In this document: positions 35,209 to 42,607 of the stretch, piece after piece | Numbering within the stretch: the first letter of the stretch is position 1 | How the letters are laid out: the number at the start of each line of letters is the position of its first letter | Assembly: GCA_963675625.1 (NCBI GenBank) | Contig: OY776497.1 | Location: 1,240,001-1,304,000 of the forward strand | From: F22 sp963675625 | GTDB lineage: Bacteria > Bacteroidota > Bacteroidia > Bacteroidales > Bacteroidaceae | Direction: 5' to 3' | Length of the DNA: 64,000 nucleotides | Program-made: the position numbers and the translations under genes | The notes under the pieces: generated by a model | Told to the model about the DNA's origin: nothing | The model's input: only the letters and a program-made list of their open reading frames with translations | Databases searched by the model: none

Positions 35209-35664
35209 ATGTCACTATTTGACCAAGTAAATGAAGACATGAAGGCTGCAATGCGTGCCAAAGATAAAGTAGCCCTAGCTGCAATCCGCAACATGAAAAA
35301 ATTGTTCTTAGAAGCAAAAACAGCCCCAGGTGCTAACGACGAATTAAGCGATGCAGATGCACAAAAGATTGTACAAAAGCTCGTTAAACAAGGTAAAGAT
35401 TCTGCTGCTGTATTCATCGAACAAAACCGTCAGGACTTAGCAGATGAAGAATTGGCACAAGTAGAAGTACTTAGTCGCTATATGCCTAAGCAACTTACAG
35501 CAGAAGAATTAGATGCTGCTATACGAGAGATTATTACTTCAGTTGGTGCCGCAGGTCCCAAAGATATGGGAAAAGTAATGGGTGCCGCTTCTAAGCAACT
35601 TGCTGGTAAGGCAGAAGGTCGCGCTATTTCTGAAAAGGTAAAAGAAATACTTGCTTCATTATAA
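35209..35664 (+). CDS. GatB/YqeY domain protein
   Basis: 151 residues, the typical free-standing YqeY length. The motifs VALAAIRNMKKLFLEAK, the late LSRYMPKQLTAEEL and the terminal GPKDMGKVMGAASKQLAGKAEG match the family, which resembles the tail of the GatB amidotransferase subunit and may bind tRNA; its role is not established. It often follows ftsZ in Bacteroidetes. A strong hairpin ends the transcript. Confidence 0.9.
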   Translation: MSLFDQVNEDMKAAMRAKDKVALAAIRNMKKLFLEAKTAPGANDELSDADAQKIVQKLVKQGKDSAAVFIEQNRQDLADEELAQVEVLSRYMPKQLTAEELDAAIREIITSVGAAGPKDMGKVMGAASKQLAGKAEGRAISEKVKEILASL

Positions 35665-35966
35665 AAAACACCTTTTATTATAGAATAGAGGGCATGCTAA
35701 ATTTATTTGGCATGCCCTCTATTCTATAATAATCACACACAAAACCAGCATTATCACACAAAAAGACACTAATTAAAAACAACAAGACAACAAAAAAAGT
35801 AGAAAACCATCAAAATGCTTCTTTTTGAGTTTTTTAACTCTAAAAACAATTTTATCATGCTTCTTATTACTATTTTTGTTTTGACTTATAAATCTAAGTC
35901 TTTTCAATCGATCGACATGAAAACAAAGCGGAACCGAAAAGCTTATAGAGTAGGACTTACATTTTA
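35665..35966. other. Intergenic region upstream of the small-peptide gene
   Basis: 302 nt with no credible gene. The first part holds the long hairpin at 35675-35732. The rest is very AT-rich and includes a short hairpin around 35822-35845 and a TATTTTTG box at 35871-35878 that could be a -7 element about 90 nt before the small-peptide gene; no -33 match was found. Confidence 0.6.
35675..35732 (+). terminator. Long perfect hairpin ending the division-cluster transcript
   Basis: 23-bp perfect arms at 35675-35697 and 35710-35732, extending to about 26 bp with one G-U pair and a small loop. The core GGGCATGC/GCATGCCC recurs in the hairpins after the YfhO-like gene and after the EEP-family gene. 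It starts 11 nt after the yqeY-like stop codon. Confidence 0.8.
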
Positions 35967-36155
35967 ATGAAAAAGATCAATTTTAAATCACTATTTTTAC
36001 TATTTGCACTATTTCTAGCAACAAGTATGTACGCAAAAAACATAGCTTATCAAGTTGTAGTTTCCTCATGTGGAAGTATAGCAAAAGTTTCAGCCGATGC
36101 ATCAATAAATGAAGTTCTTAAAGTTTACGATGCCCTAGAAGGAGCTTGTCACTAA
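35967..36155 (+). CDS. Small secreted cysteine-containing peptide, unknown function
   Basis: 62 residues. A clear signal peptide (KKINFKSLFLLFALFLATSMYA) would be removed after residue 23, leaving about 39 residues with two cysteines, one mid-chain (SSCGS) and one second from the end (EGACH). No family recognised. It is followed by a hairpin with a T-rich tail and then by two GLPGLI genes. A short exported two-cysteine product with an early hairpin downstream resembles an abundant precursor or structural peptide, but nothing in the sequence fixes its role. Confidence 0.6.
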   Translation: MKKINFKSLFLLFALFLATSMYAKNIAYQVVVSSCGSIAKVSADASINEVLKVYDALEGACH

Positions 36156-36173
36156 CACACCTGTTAATCTAAT

Positions 36174-36211
36174 AATTAGCCTAGTTCTCGAGAAGGCTAA
36201 TTTATTTATTT
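36174..36211 (+). terminator. Hairpin with T-rich tail between the small peptide gene and the GLPGLI genes
   Basis: AATTAGCCT pairs with AGGCTAATT (9 bp, loop of 11), followed by TATTTATTT. It starts 19 nt after the peptide stop and 10 nt before the next gene's ATG region. It may let only part of the transcription continue, so that the peptide is made in excess over the GLPGLI proteins. Confidence 0.6.
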
Positions 36212-36220
36212 CGTAATCTT

Positions 36221-37030
36221 ATGAAGAAAAAAATAATAACTCTACTCATCATACTTGTCACCAGTTCTGCTGCGGCTCAAGACATCTCACTCCACTGTAC
36301 TTATCTAGAAGATTATAGTAGTAAACTCACTAATGTAGACAAAAAGGAATACGATGAATGGCAACTAAACATTCAAAACAACACGTCTGAATTTTATAGC
36401 GTCAGACAAAGAGCATACAGGCAGCTAAAAGATAGCATGATAGCTCAAGGAGCTACTGCATATGAGATTATAGCTGCTTCAAAAGATATGCTTAAAAGCA
36501 CTCAATGCTTAACTATATACAAACAATTCCCTCAAAAAAGTCAGTGGACTGTACTAGATGAAGTGTTCACATACAAATACAAATATATAGAAGAGATGAA
36601 TCATCCCAAATGGCAATTAACGTCTAAAAAGAAGGAGATTTTGGGGTATAAATGTCAACAGGCTGAAACGGATTTTCTCGGACGTCATTGGACTGTCTGG
36701 TATACACCTAAAATTCCTGTACAAGAAGGACCTTGGAAATTATGGGGACTACCAGGTTTGATACTAGACGCTGAAGATACAAATCATTACTTTCACTTCT
36801 ATTGTATTGAGATTAAAAAGACAGCATCAAAGCCAATAAACCTATCTCTTCATGATAAACATATTACCTGCAAAAGAAAAAAACTTTTAGCAGAACGGTT
36901 GGAATATGATACAAACACAGCTGCTTTCATAAAGCAAAGAAAAGGATACGACTGTCAAATGTATCATCAAAACGGTTTGCCCATGAAAGGAGTAAATGAG
37001 GCACCTATTTATCTAGAAGATATTAAATAG
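36221..37030 (+). CDS. GLPGLI family protein, copy 1
   Basis: 269 residues. Signal peptide at the N-terminus (KKKIITLLIILVTSSAAAQ, cleaved near residue 19), then the family motif within GPWKLWGLPGLILDAEDT, preceded by the conserved WTVWYTPKIP. GLPGLI proteins are exported, Bacteroidetes-restricted and without known activity; several lie beside TonB-linked barrels. It is followed 75 nt later by a clear paralogue (copy 2) and then by the outer-membrane barrel gene. Six or more cysteines are present in the mature part, unusual among its neighbours. Confidence 0.88.
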   Translation: MKKKIITLLIILVTSSAAAQDISLHCTYLEDYSSKLTNVDKKEYDEWQLNIQNNTSEFYSVRQRAYRQLKDSMIAQGATAYEIIAASKDMLKSTQCLTIYKQFPQKSQWTVLDEVFTYKYKYIEEMNHPKWQLTSKKKEILGYKCQQAETDFLGRHWTVWYTPKIPVQEGPWKLWGLPGLILDAEDTNHYFHFYCIEIKKTASKPINLSLHDKHITCKRKKLLAERLEYDTNTAAFIKQRKGYDCQMYHQNGLPMKGVNEAPIYLEDIK

Positions 37031-37105
37031 AATCAAAGAGCAAACTCATAACAATGAGAGAAGTCAGAACAAGTACTATATATTCCTTTAAAAAGAAAAC
37101 AAGCT

Positions 37106-37924
37106 ATGCGATATAAACAATTAATCATATTAGCAGCAGCTATATCACTACCTTCGCTTATTAAAGCTCAAAATATCTCAATTCAATGCATCTACTTTGA
37201 AGACTATAGCAGCAAACTTGACAATCCAGCAAAGAAAAAGTACGATGAGTGGTGTCTAGATATCCAAAACAACCACTCCGCTTTTTATAGCACTCGTGAA
37301 AGGGCATATCAACACTTAAAAGACAGTATGATTGCCAAAGGGTATGGATTTCATGACATTGTTGAAGCTAGTCAAAAAATAATGAAGAGCATTCAGACAT
37401 TGAGTATATATAAAAACATACCCCAAAACAATGAATGGACCATCACTGACAAAATCCTAACTAAACGATTTAAATACGTAGAGAAAATTCAGCATCCAAC
37501 TTGGAAACTTAGTCAACACACAAAGAAAATATTAGGACATAATTGTCAACAGGCAAGTACTGAATTTCTTGGTAGAAAATGGATTGTATGGTTTACTCCT
37601 GATATTCCAATTCAAGAAGGACCGTGGAAATTGTGGGGATTACCTGGGTTAATTCTGGATGCAAGAGACACCAATGAATATTTTCATTTCTACTGTATAG
37701 AGATAAAAAACACGACTGTACATCCTATAAAAATTGAACCATACAAATATCTAAAAATAACTCGCACCAAATTACTTAAAGAGATATGGGAATTTGATGC
37801 AAATACAGGCCATTATTATAAGACTAGATTAGGTGAAAAATGGTTATGTTACAACCCTGATGGAACTCCTATGAAAGCATACAACGCACATCCTATATGC
37901 TTAGAAAGAGTCACATTTAAATAA
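37106..37924 (+). CDS. GLPGLI family protein, copy 2
   Basis: 272 residues with a signal peptide (RYKQLIILAAAISLPSLIKAQ). It shares with copy 1 the segments YFEDYSSKL, CQQASTEFLGRKW, FTPDIPIQEGPWKLWGL and FHFYCIEIKN, about half the residues overall by eye, so the pair arose by tandem duplication. The barrel protein starts 6 nt after its stop, which places all of them in one transcript. No enzymatic motif was recognised. Confidence 0.88.
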   Translation: MRYKQLIILAAAISLPSLIKAQNISIQCIYFEDYSSKLDNPAKKKYDEWCLDIQNNHSAFYSTRERAYQHLKDSMIAKGYGFHDIVEASQKIMKSIQTLSIYKNIPQNNEWTITDKILTKRFKYVEKIQHPTWKLSQHTKKILGHNCQQASTEFLGRKWIVWFTPDIPIQEGPWKLWGLPGLILDARDTNEYFHFYCIEIKNTTVHPIKIEPYKYLKITRTKLLKEIWEFDANTGHYYKTRLGEKWLCYNPDGTPMKAYNAHPICLERVTFK

Positions 37925-37930
37925 AGAATT

Positions 37931-40555
37931 ATGCAGTATAGACTCTTTATGGCATTAAATAGAACACTTACACTTCTGGGATTACTAAGTATATCCTCTA
38001 TAATAGCTACCGCACAAAATCATAAAGCGCTAGCACCTGACTATCACTATACAGGACAAGTCATCAATCAAGCTTCTAGAAAAGGACTTGACTATGCTTG
38101 TGTGTCTTTACTTTCTAAAGATTCACTTGCAATAGGATTTGGCTATACCAAATCTGACGGAACATTTGAGGTTAGCGTACAAAAAAGACCTTCTTACGTA
38201 GCTGCTACTTTATTGGGGTATGGAAAAAAATTGATACCCATTGAACAATTTAATAAAGGCAAACATGTCATTGTGATGGCTACTAAAAGCTTTAAAATTC
38301 GTGAAGTCAAAATATCCGCCAAAAGAGTGCAGATCAAAAAGGACACACTAGTCTATTCCGTATCAGGATTTAGAATGCAACAAGACAAAAATATAGAAGA
38401 TGTCTTAAAAAAGATGCCTGGCATAGAAGTCGCTCCTACGGGAACCATTCTATACCAAGGGCGTGCAATCAATCGTTTTTATATTGAGGGCATGAATCTG
38501 CTAGGTGGACAATATACTGTAGGCAGTAGAAATATCAAACCAGATATGGTTAAAAATGTCGAAGTCATTCGTCATCACCAACCTATTAAGGCGTTACGCA
38601 ATAGCACTTTCAGCGAACAAGCTGCTCTAAACTTAATACTCAAAGATCAATACACCATGAAATGGGTGGGGCATGCAGAAATAGGTGGAGGAACTATCAA
38701 AAAAGAGAAAGATACCAAGATAGCTTATCGAAATAAGCTCCTCACCATGATGTTTAATAACTGGCAGCAAAATCTAACTATGTACAAAAATGATCGTACT
38801 GGTGTCAACTTATGGGAAGAGTTGTCTATGAAGATTTGGTCACCACGTCTACTTATTGAAGCAGAAGCTCCTACTCGTCCACTGGTTAAGCTAAGTGCTA
38901 TTGCGAAGCCAAACTTAGATCAATCACATTATCTCATGAACCAAAGTCACATGCTGACAACTAATCACCTATTTAAGTTGTCGAAAAATGACAATCTTCG
39001 CATCCAAGCATGTTATCTACAAGACAAAAACGACTTGAAGGAAACTGCACAAACAGACTACTATGATAACAATAGTATATACACTATACATGAAGGTGTA
39101 TCTAGCCTAGAAAAAGAGAAGTATATTGAAGGGAAAGTCAATTATGAACATAATGGAGATATATGGTATATAAAAAATGATTTCTCTGGAATGTATGATA
39201 AAATCGAGAATAGTGCTTTAATCCAGACAAACAACACCCATAATGCGCTTGAAGGAAAATATAGTCGCACGGTATGGAAAGAGAAATTTGAATGTATCTA
39301 TAATACAACTAACAAGAAAACCTTTAAGATTAATGGTGATATGCAGTACTGGGACTTTCCTCAGAACATCAGCCTTATCACAGAAGAAAATCAGCATACC
39401 AGTGAACAAGGATTTACTGCCAATATGTACACTGGTTTCAAACATAAGATAGGTGGATTTTATGTAAACTACGATGCAGGAGCGACTTTTATAAATGAGA
39501 AGCTGCACAATACAATAATAAAAGTAAATAACACACAAAGCAATACATTTGTCCAAGAATGCCTGTATGTAAACCCTTCGATCATGCGGAAGACCCATGA
39601 TTACACTATACGTCTCTGTGGACTATTTACAGGTTATCATACAGATATAGAAAACGCAAACAACGAATCTAAAACTAAAACAAGATGGTATGTACATCCT
39701 CGTATATTTGGGAGCTGGCAAGTAGACGGATATAATACATTGTCAGCTAGCTATTCTCTAAACTACCGCATCAATACATTGAGACAAACCTTTAGCATGC
39801 CCCTATATACAAATTATAGAACACAAAGTAGTTATTCCAATGATAATACAGCAAACCAATCACAAAGTGTGTATGCTAAATATGAATACGACAATCCTAT
39901 GGCAGGATTTTTTACTTATCTAAAATTCAGTATGTCGGAGCAAACTAATGACTATATTATGGAACGCAGTTTTGCCGATAATATAGTCTATCTTCACGCT
40001 CGTCCTGATAATTACCACACGAACAACTGGAGTATAGAGGCACGCATCAATCAATCATTGGGTTTTTGGAAAACCAATCTCTCAGTTAAGCCCAGATTCT
40101 CTAGTAGAAACTACGCCTTATTGATTGACGATGTTAAACAAGATGAGGAAACAGATATGACTTCTTGTGAACTTGGACTAACAGTACAGCCCAACCGTTG
40201 GATAAATTTAGATTTGTACAGTACCTACTCTAAGTACGAGAGTAAACTAAATGGGAGCTATAGTATAGAAGATTGGCATTATAAAGGTGAACTAAATATC
40301 ACACCATTTGAAGGACTAAACGTCACTATTGGCGCGGATGCATACCACAATACAGATAAGTCTATTAAAGACTGTTCGTTCATGCATATTAAATGTGACT
40401 ACGAATGGAAAAGTTGGAATGTGGCATTCGAAATACAGAACGTTATGAACAAGAAGAAGTATACCCGCCAGTATTTCAACGCTCTATATCAAACAACACA
40501 AACCACCAATTTGCGTCCAAGAACTTGTGTACTATCTTGTGGATTTAGTTTTTAG
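37931..40555 (+). CDS. Outer-membrane beta-barrel protein with carboxypeptidase-regulatory-like and plug-like domains
   Basis: 874 residues. Signal peptide (MALNRTLTLLGLLSISS, with an internal ATG at 37949 as alternative start), then a carboxypeptidase-regulatory-like beta domain (about 38-118, YTGQVINQASRKGLDYACV), a TonB-plug-like region (about 140-225, IEDVLKKMPGIEVAPTG and NRFYIEGMNLLGG), and a long barrel ending in an aromatic C-terminus (CVLSCGFSF). It looks like a TonB-linked outer-membrane protein without a SusD partner. Its placement 6 nt after GLPGLI copy 2 suggests that they work together, perhaps in uptake or export of a peptide or protein; the substrate is unknown. Confidence 0.82.
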   Translation: MQYRLFMALNRTLTLLGLLSISSIIATAQNHKALAPDYHYTGQVINQASRKGLDYACVSLLSKDSLAIGFGYTKSDGTFEVSVQKRPSYVAATLLGYGKKLIPIEQFNKGKHVIVMATKSFKIREVKISAKRVQIKKDTLVYSVSGFRMQQDKNIEDVLKKMPGIEVAPTGTILYQGRAINRFYIEGMNLLGGQYTVGSRNIKPDMVKNVEVIRHHQPIKALRNSTFSEQAALNLILKDQYTMKWVGHAEIGGGTIKKEKDTKIAYRNKLLTMMFNNWQQNLTMYKNDRTGVNLWEELSMKIWSPRLLIEAEAPTRPLVKLSAIAKPNLDQSHYLMNQSHMLTTNHLFKLSKNDNLRIQACYLQDKNDLKETAQTDYYDNNSIYTIHEGVSSLEKEKYIEGKVNYEHNGDIWYIKNDFSGMYDKIENSALIQTNNTHNALEGKYSRTVWKEKFECIYNTTNKKTFKINGDMQYWDFPQNISLITEENQHTSEQGFTANMYTGFKHKIGGFYVNYDAGATFINEKLHNTIIKVNNTQSNTFVQECLYVNPSIMRKTHDYTIRLCGLFTGYHTDIENANNESKTKTRWYVHPRIFGSWQVDGYNTLSASYSLNYRINTLRQTFSMPLYTNYRTQSSYSNDNTANQSQSVYAKYEYDNPMAGFFTYLKFSMSEQTNDYIMERSFADNIVYLHARPDNYHTNNWSIEARINQSLGFWKTNLSVKPRFSSRNYALLIDDVKQDEETDMTSCELGLTVQPNRWINLDLYSTYSKYESKLNGSYSIEDWHYKGELNITPFEGLNVTIGADAYHNTDKSIKDCSFMHIKCDYEWKSWNVAFEIQNVMNKKKYTRQYFNALYQTTQTTNLRPRTCVLSCGFSF

Positions 40556-40578
40556 ACACCTATATACATAATGTGTCG

Positions 40579-41307
40579 TTAATCAAACAGGGAACGCATC
40601 ATCTCAACAGATTGCAGATCAGGTAAATGAGTCAAATGTAAACGATAATACTGTAAGATAATATCTAACAACTCTACACGCTCGCTACGACTCATTTTAT
40701 ACAAGTGCATAGTTGCATACTGTATACGCAACATTTGCTTGAGAGCAACCGCTTGTTCAGGCTGTAAATAGTGCCTATGCATAGGACGAGTCATGGTAAA
40801 GCAACTATCTATCATATCAAAATATCCTTGATGATAACCATCCTCAACATTGGGCTGCAAACCTAAAAAGCGAAGCAAACGAATCAAAAAGGCGATATGA
40901 AAGTTGGCCACCGAATCTTGCGAAGCATCTAACCACTGTAAACTGGTCTGTATAAAAACAAATAAAGACTCACTTCCCGACTCATCTTTCAATAGGTGAA
41001 ACAAAAATTCAGATAGAAACATTGCCAAAGATAGCTTCACTGGATCAAAAGGGATAGTCATCCACGGAGAAAGGTTGCGTGCTTCCTTTATTCTATACAT
41101 CCCATTATTGCCTTTTTTAGACAATTCGAGTTCCAAAAGCGAAAGCATCTGAAAGACATTAGCATGTACTCCATTTGATCTTTTACTATGCACTATCGGT
41201 AAAAGGCAGGACACACGTCCCAATTCACGCGTATAGAGCACCACGATATGTTGTCTATCATTGTATTTAATACGCTGTAAAACTATAGCTTGAACTTTTT
41301 GATACAT
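40579..41307 (-). CDS. recO: DNA repair protein RecO
   Basis: 242 residues. The N-terminal OB-fold start YQKVQAIVLQRIKYNDRQHIVVLYT and the central helical region (LSLAMFLSEFLFHLLKDE) fit RecO, which with RecR loads RecA on SSB-coated single-stranded DNA. No zinc-binding cysteine cluster is visible, as in other Bacteroidetes RecO. It is convergent with the barrel gene and divergent from the tRNA-Glu-rpsT block. Confidence 0.87.
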   Translation of the reverse strand: MYQKVQAIVLQRIKYNDRQHIVVLYTRELGRVSCLLPIVHSKRSNGVHANVFQMLSLLELELSKKGNNGMYRIKEARNLSPWMTIPFDPVKLSLAMFLSEFLFHLLKDESGSESLFVFIQTSLQWLDASQDSVANFHIAFLIRLLRFLGLQPNVEDGYHQGYFDMIDSCFTMTRPMHRHYLQPEQAVALKQMLRIQYATMHLYKMSRSERVELLDIILQYYRLHLTHLPDLQSVEMMRSLFD

Positions 41308-41475
41308 AGGACAAAAAAATAACGCAATCTGGATTCTTATAAAAGAGAAAAGACAACCATAAAAATGGCTTTCCGCACAAAACTAATAAAAAAACCATCA
41401 ATACAGGGATATTCAGTTCAAAATTGCATTCATGGAAAAAAAACAAAAGAAAAAACGAAAAAAAAGAGACTATCG

Positions 41476-41506
41476 CTTGCAGGTTTGAAAAAAAGACGTA
41501 CCTTTG
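41476..41506 (+). promoter_or_regulatory. Promoter of the first tRNA-Glu-rpsT copy
   Basis: CTTG, a 19-nt spacer and TACCTTTG match the Bacteroides consensus with one difference in the -33 box. It lies about 69 nt upstream of tRNA-Glu copy 1. Confidence 0.6.
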
Positions 41507-41574
41507 CAACCGCAATGAGAGATAAAGCAATAACAAGCTGTAATCGCAAGCATATCCGAAAGGATATTTAGGCT

Positions 41575-41646
41575 GGCCCATTCGTCTATCGGTTAGGACG
41601 CCAGGTTTTCATCCTGGAAAGAGGAGTTCGACTCTCCTATGGGCTA
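41575..41646 (+). tRNA. tRNA-Glu (anticodon TTC), copy 1
   Basis: 72-nt cloverleaf. The acceptor arm GGCCCAT pairs with ATGGGCT (one G-U). The anticodon stem CCAGG/CCTGG encloses TTTTCAT, giving TTC. No encoded CCA. Identical to copy 2 and 43 nt upstream of rpsT copy 1. Confidence 0.97.
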
Positions 41647-41689
41647 CATAACTGTAAGAAACAAAACCTCATTAAAGAGATTAGTCATT

Positions 41690-41944
41690 ATGGCAAATCA
41701 TAAATCATCCCTTAAGAGAATTCGTCAAGAAAAGACAAGAAGACTCTTTAATCGTTATTACGCTAAGACAATGCGTAACGCTGTACGTAAGTTGCGTGCA
41801 ACGACAGAGAAGGCAGAAGCAGAAGCTTTGTTGCCATCTGTGCAAAAGACACTTGATAAGCTTGCAAAAGTGAATATCATTCACAAAAACAAAGCTGCCA
41901 ATCTGAAGTCTAAATTAGCTCACCACGTAAACCAACTCGGCTAA
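41690..41944 (+). CDS. rpsT: 30S ribosomal protein S20, copy 1
   Basis: 84 residues, normal for S20, starting MANHKSSLKRIRQEKTRR and rich in lysine and arginine. S20 binds the 5' domain of 16S rRNA. A longer frame begins inside tRNA-Glu (41639), so the ATG at 41690 is used. The protein is identical to copy 2, although the two genes differ at about 21 silent positions. It ends at its own terminator. Confidence 0.96.
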   Translation: MANHKSSLKRIRQEKTRRLFNRYYAKTMRNAVRKLRATTEKAEAEALLPSVQKTLDKLAKVNIIHKNKAANLKSKLAHHVNQLG

Positions 41945-41983
41945 AATAGCTACTGGTTTATTTCTTATGGTGATTAGAACATA

Positions 41984-42018
41984 CGAGTCGGATGCAGCAC
42001 ATTCGGCTCGATTTTTTT
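41984..42018 (+). terminator. Terminator after rpsT copy 1
   Basis: CGAGTCGGATG pairs with CATTCGGCTCG (11 bp with two G-U pairs, loop of 5), followed by seven T. Confidence 0.85.
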
Positions 42019-42059
42019 GACTTTTCAATATTCTCGAAAGAGATATTGTTATATAGGCT

Positions 42060-42131
42060 GGCCCATTCGTCTATCGGTTAGGACGCCAGGTTTTCATCCT
42101 GGAAAGAGGAGTTCGACTCTCCTATGGGCTA
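42060..42131 (+). tRNA. tRNA-Glu (anticodon TTC), copy 2
   Basis: 72 nt, identical to copy 1 at every position. It lies 42 nt after the copy 1 terminator and 52 nt before rpsT copy 2. No separate consensus promoter was recognised, so it may depend on read-through or a non-consensus promoter. Confidence 0.97.
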
Positions 42132-42183
42132 CACAATGTTATTGTAAAAGGAATAAACCAATTTAAAAGAAAGTTTAGTCATT

Positions 42184-42438
42184 ATGGCAAATCACAAATC
42201 ATCCCTTAAGAGAATTCGTCAAGAAAAAACGAGAAGACTCTTTAATCGTTATTACGCTAAGACAATGCGTAATGCAGTTCGTAAACTGCGTGCAACAACA
42301 GAGAAAGCAGAAGCGGAAGCTTTGTTACCATCTGTACAAAAGACACTTGATAAGCTTGCTAAGGTGAATATTATTCACAAAAACAAGGCTGCTAATCTTA
42401 AGTCTAAATTAGCTCACCACGTAAATCAACTGGGCTAA
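42184..42438 (+). CDS. rpsT: 30S ribosomal protein S20, copy 2
   Basis: 84 residues, identical in protein sequence to copy 1. All nucleotide differences seen between the copies (about 21 in 84 codons) are silent, so both copies have been held under purifying selection for a long time. It is followed by a strong terminator and then gyrB. Confidence 0.95.
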   Translation: MANHKSSLKRIRQEKTRRLFNRYYAKTMRNAVRKLRATTEKAEAEALLPSVQKTLDKLAKVNIIHKNKAANLKSKLAHHVNQLG

Positions 42439-42480
42439 ATAAGCGCGCGGTTTATTTCTTATGGTGATGACAATATAACG

Positions 42481-42514
42481 GGTCAGATGCTTTTGCATCT
42501 GACTCCTTTTTTTT
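42481..42514 (+). terminator. Terminator after rpsT copy 2
   Basis: GTCAGATGC pairs with GCATCTGAC (9 bp, loop TTTT), followed within a few bases by eight T. Confidence 0.9.
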
Positions 42515-42571
42515 GCGTATATATGAGTTTTTTTTAAGGCCTATTATCTAGTATATTTCCCTAAAAATGAG

Positions 42572-42579
42572 TATATTTG
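42572..42579 (+). promoter_or_regulatory. Putative -7 element of gyrB
   Basis: TATATTTG fits TAnnTTTG and lies 28 nt before the gyrB ATG. No TTTG at the -33 distance was seen. Confidence 0.5.
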
Positions 42580-42607
42580 CTCAGTTAATAACTGACTTTA
42601 TAATCAT

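Noticed and set aside
41365..41571. 68-residue basic ORF before tRNA-Glu copy 1
   Set aside because: It spans the promoter of the tRNA-Glu-rpsT block, has low-complexity lysine-rich content and no recognisable family.
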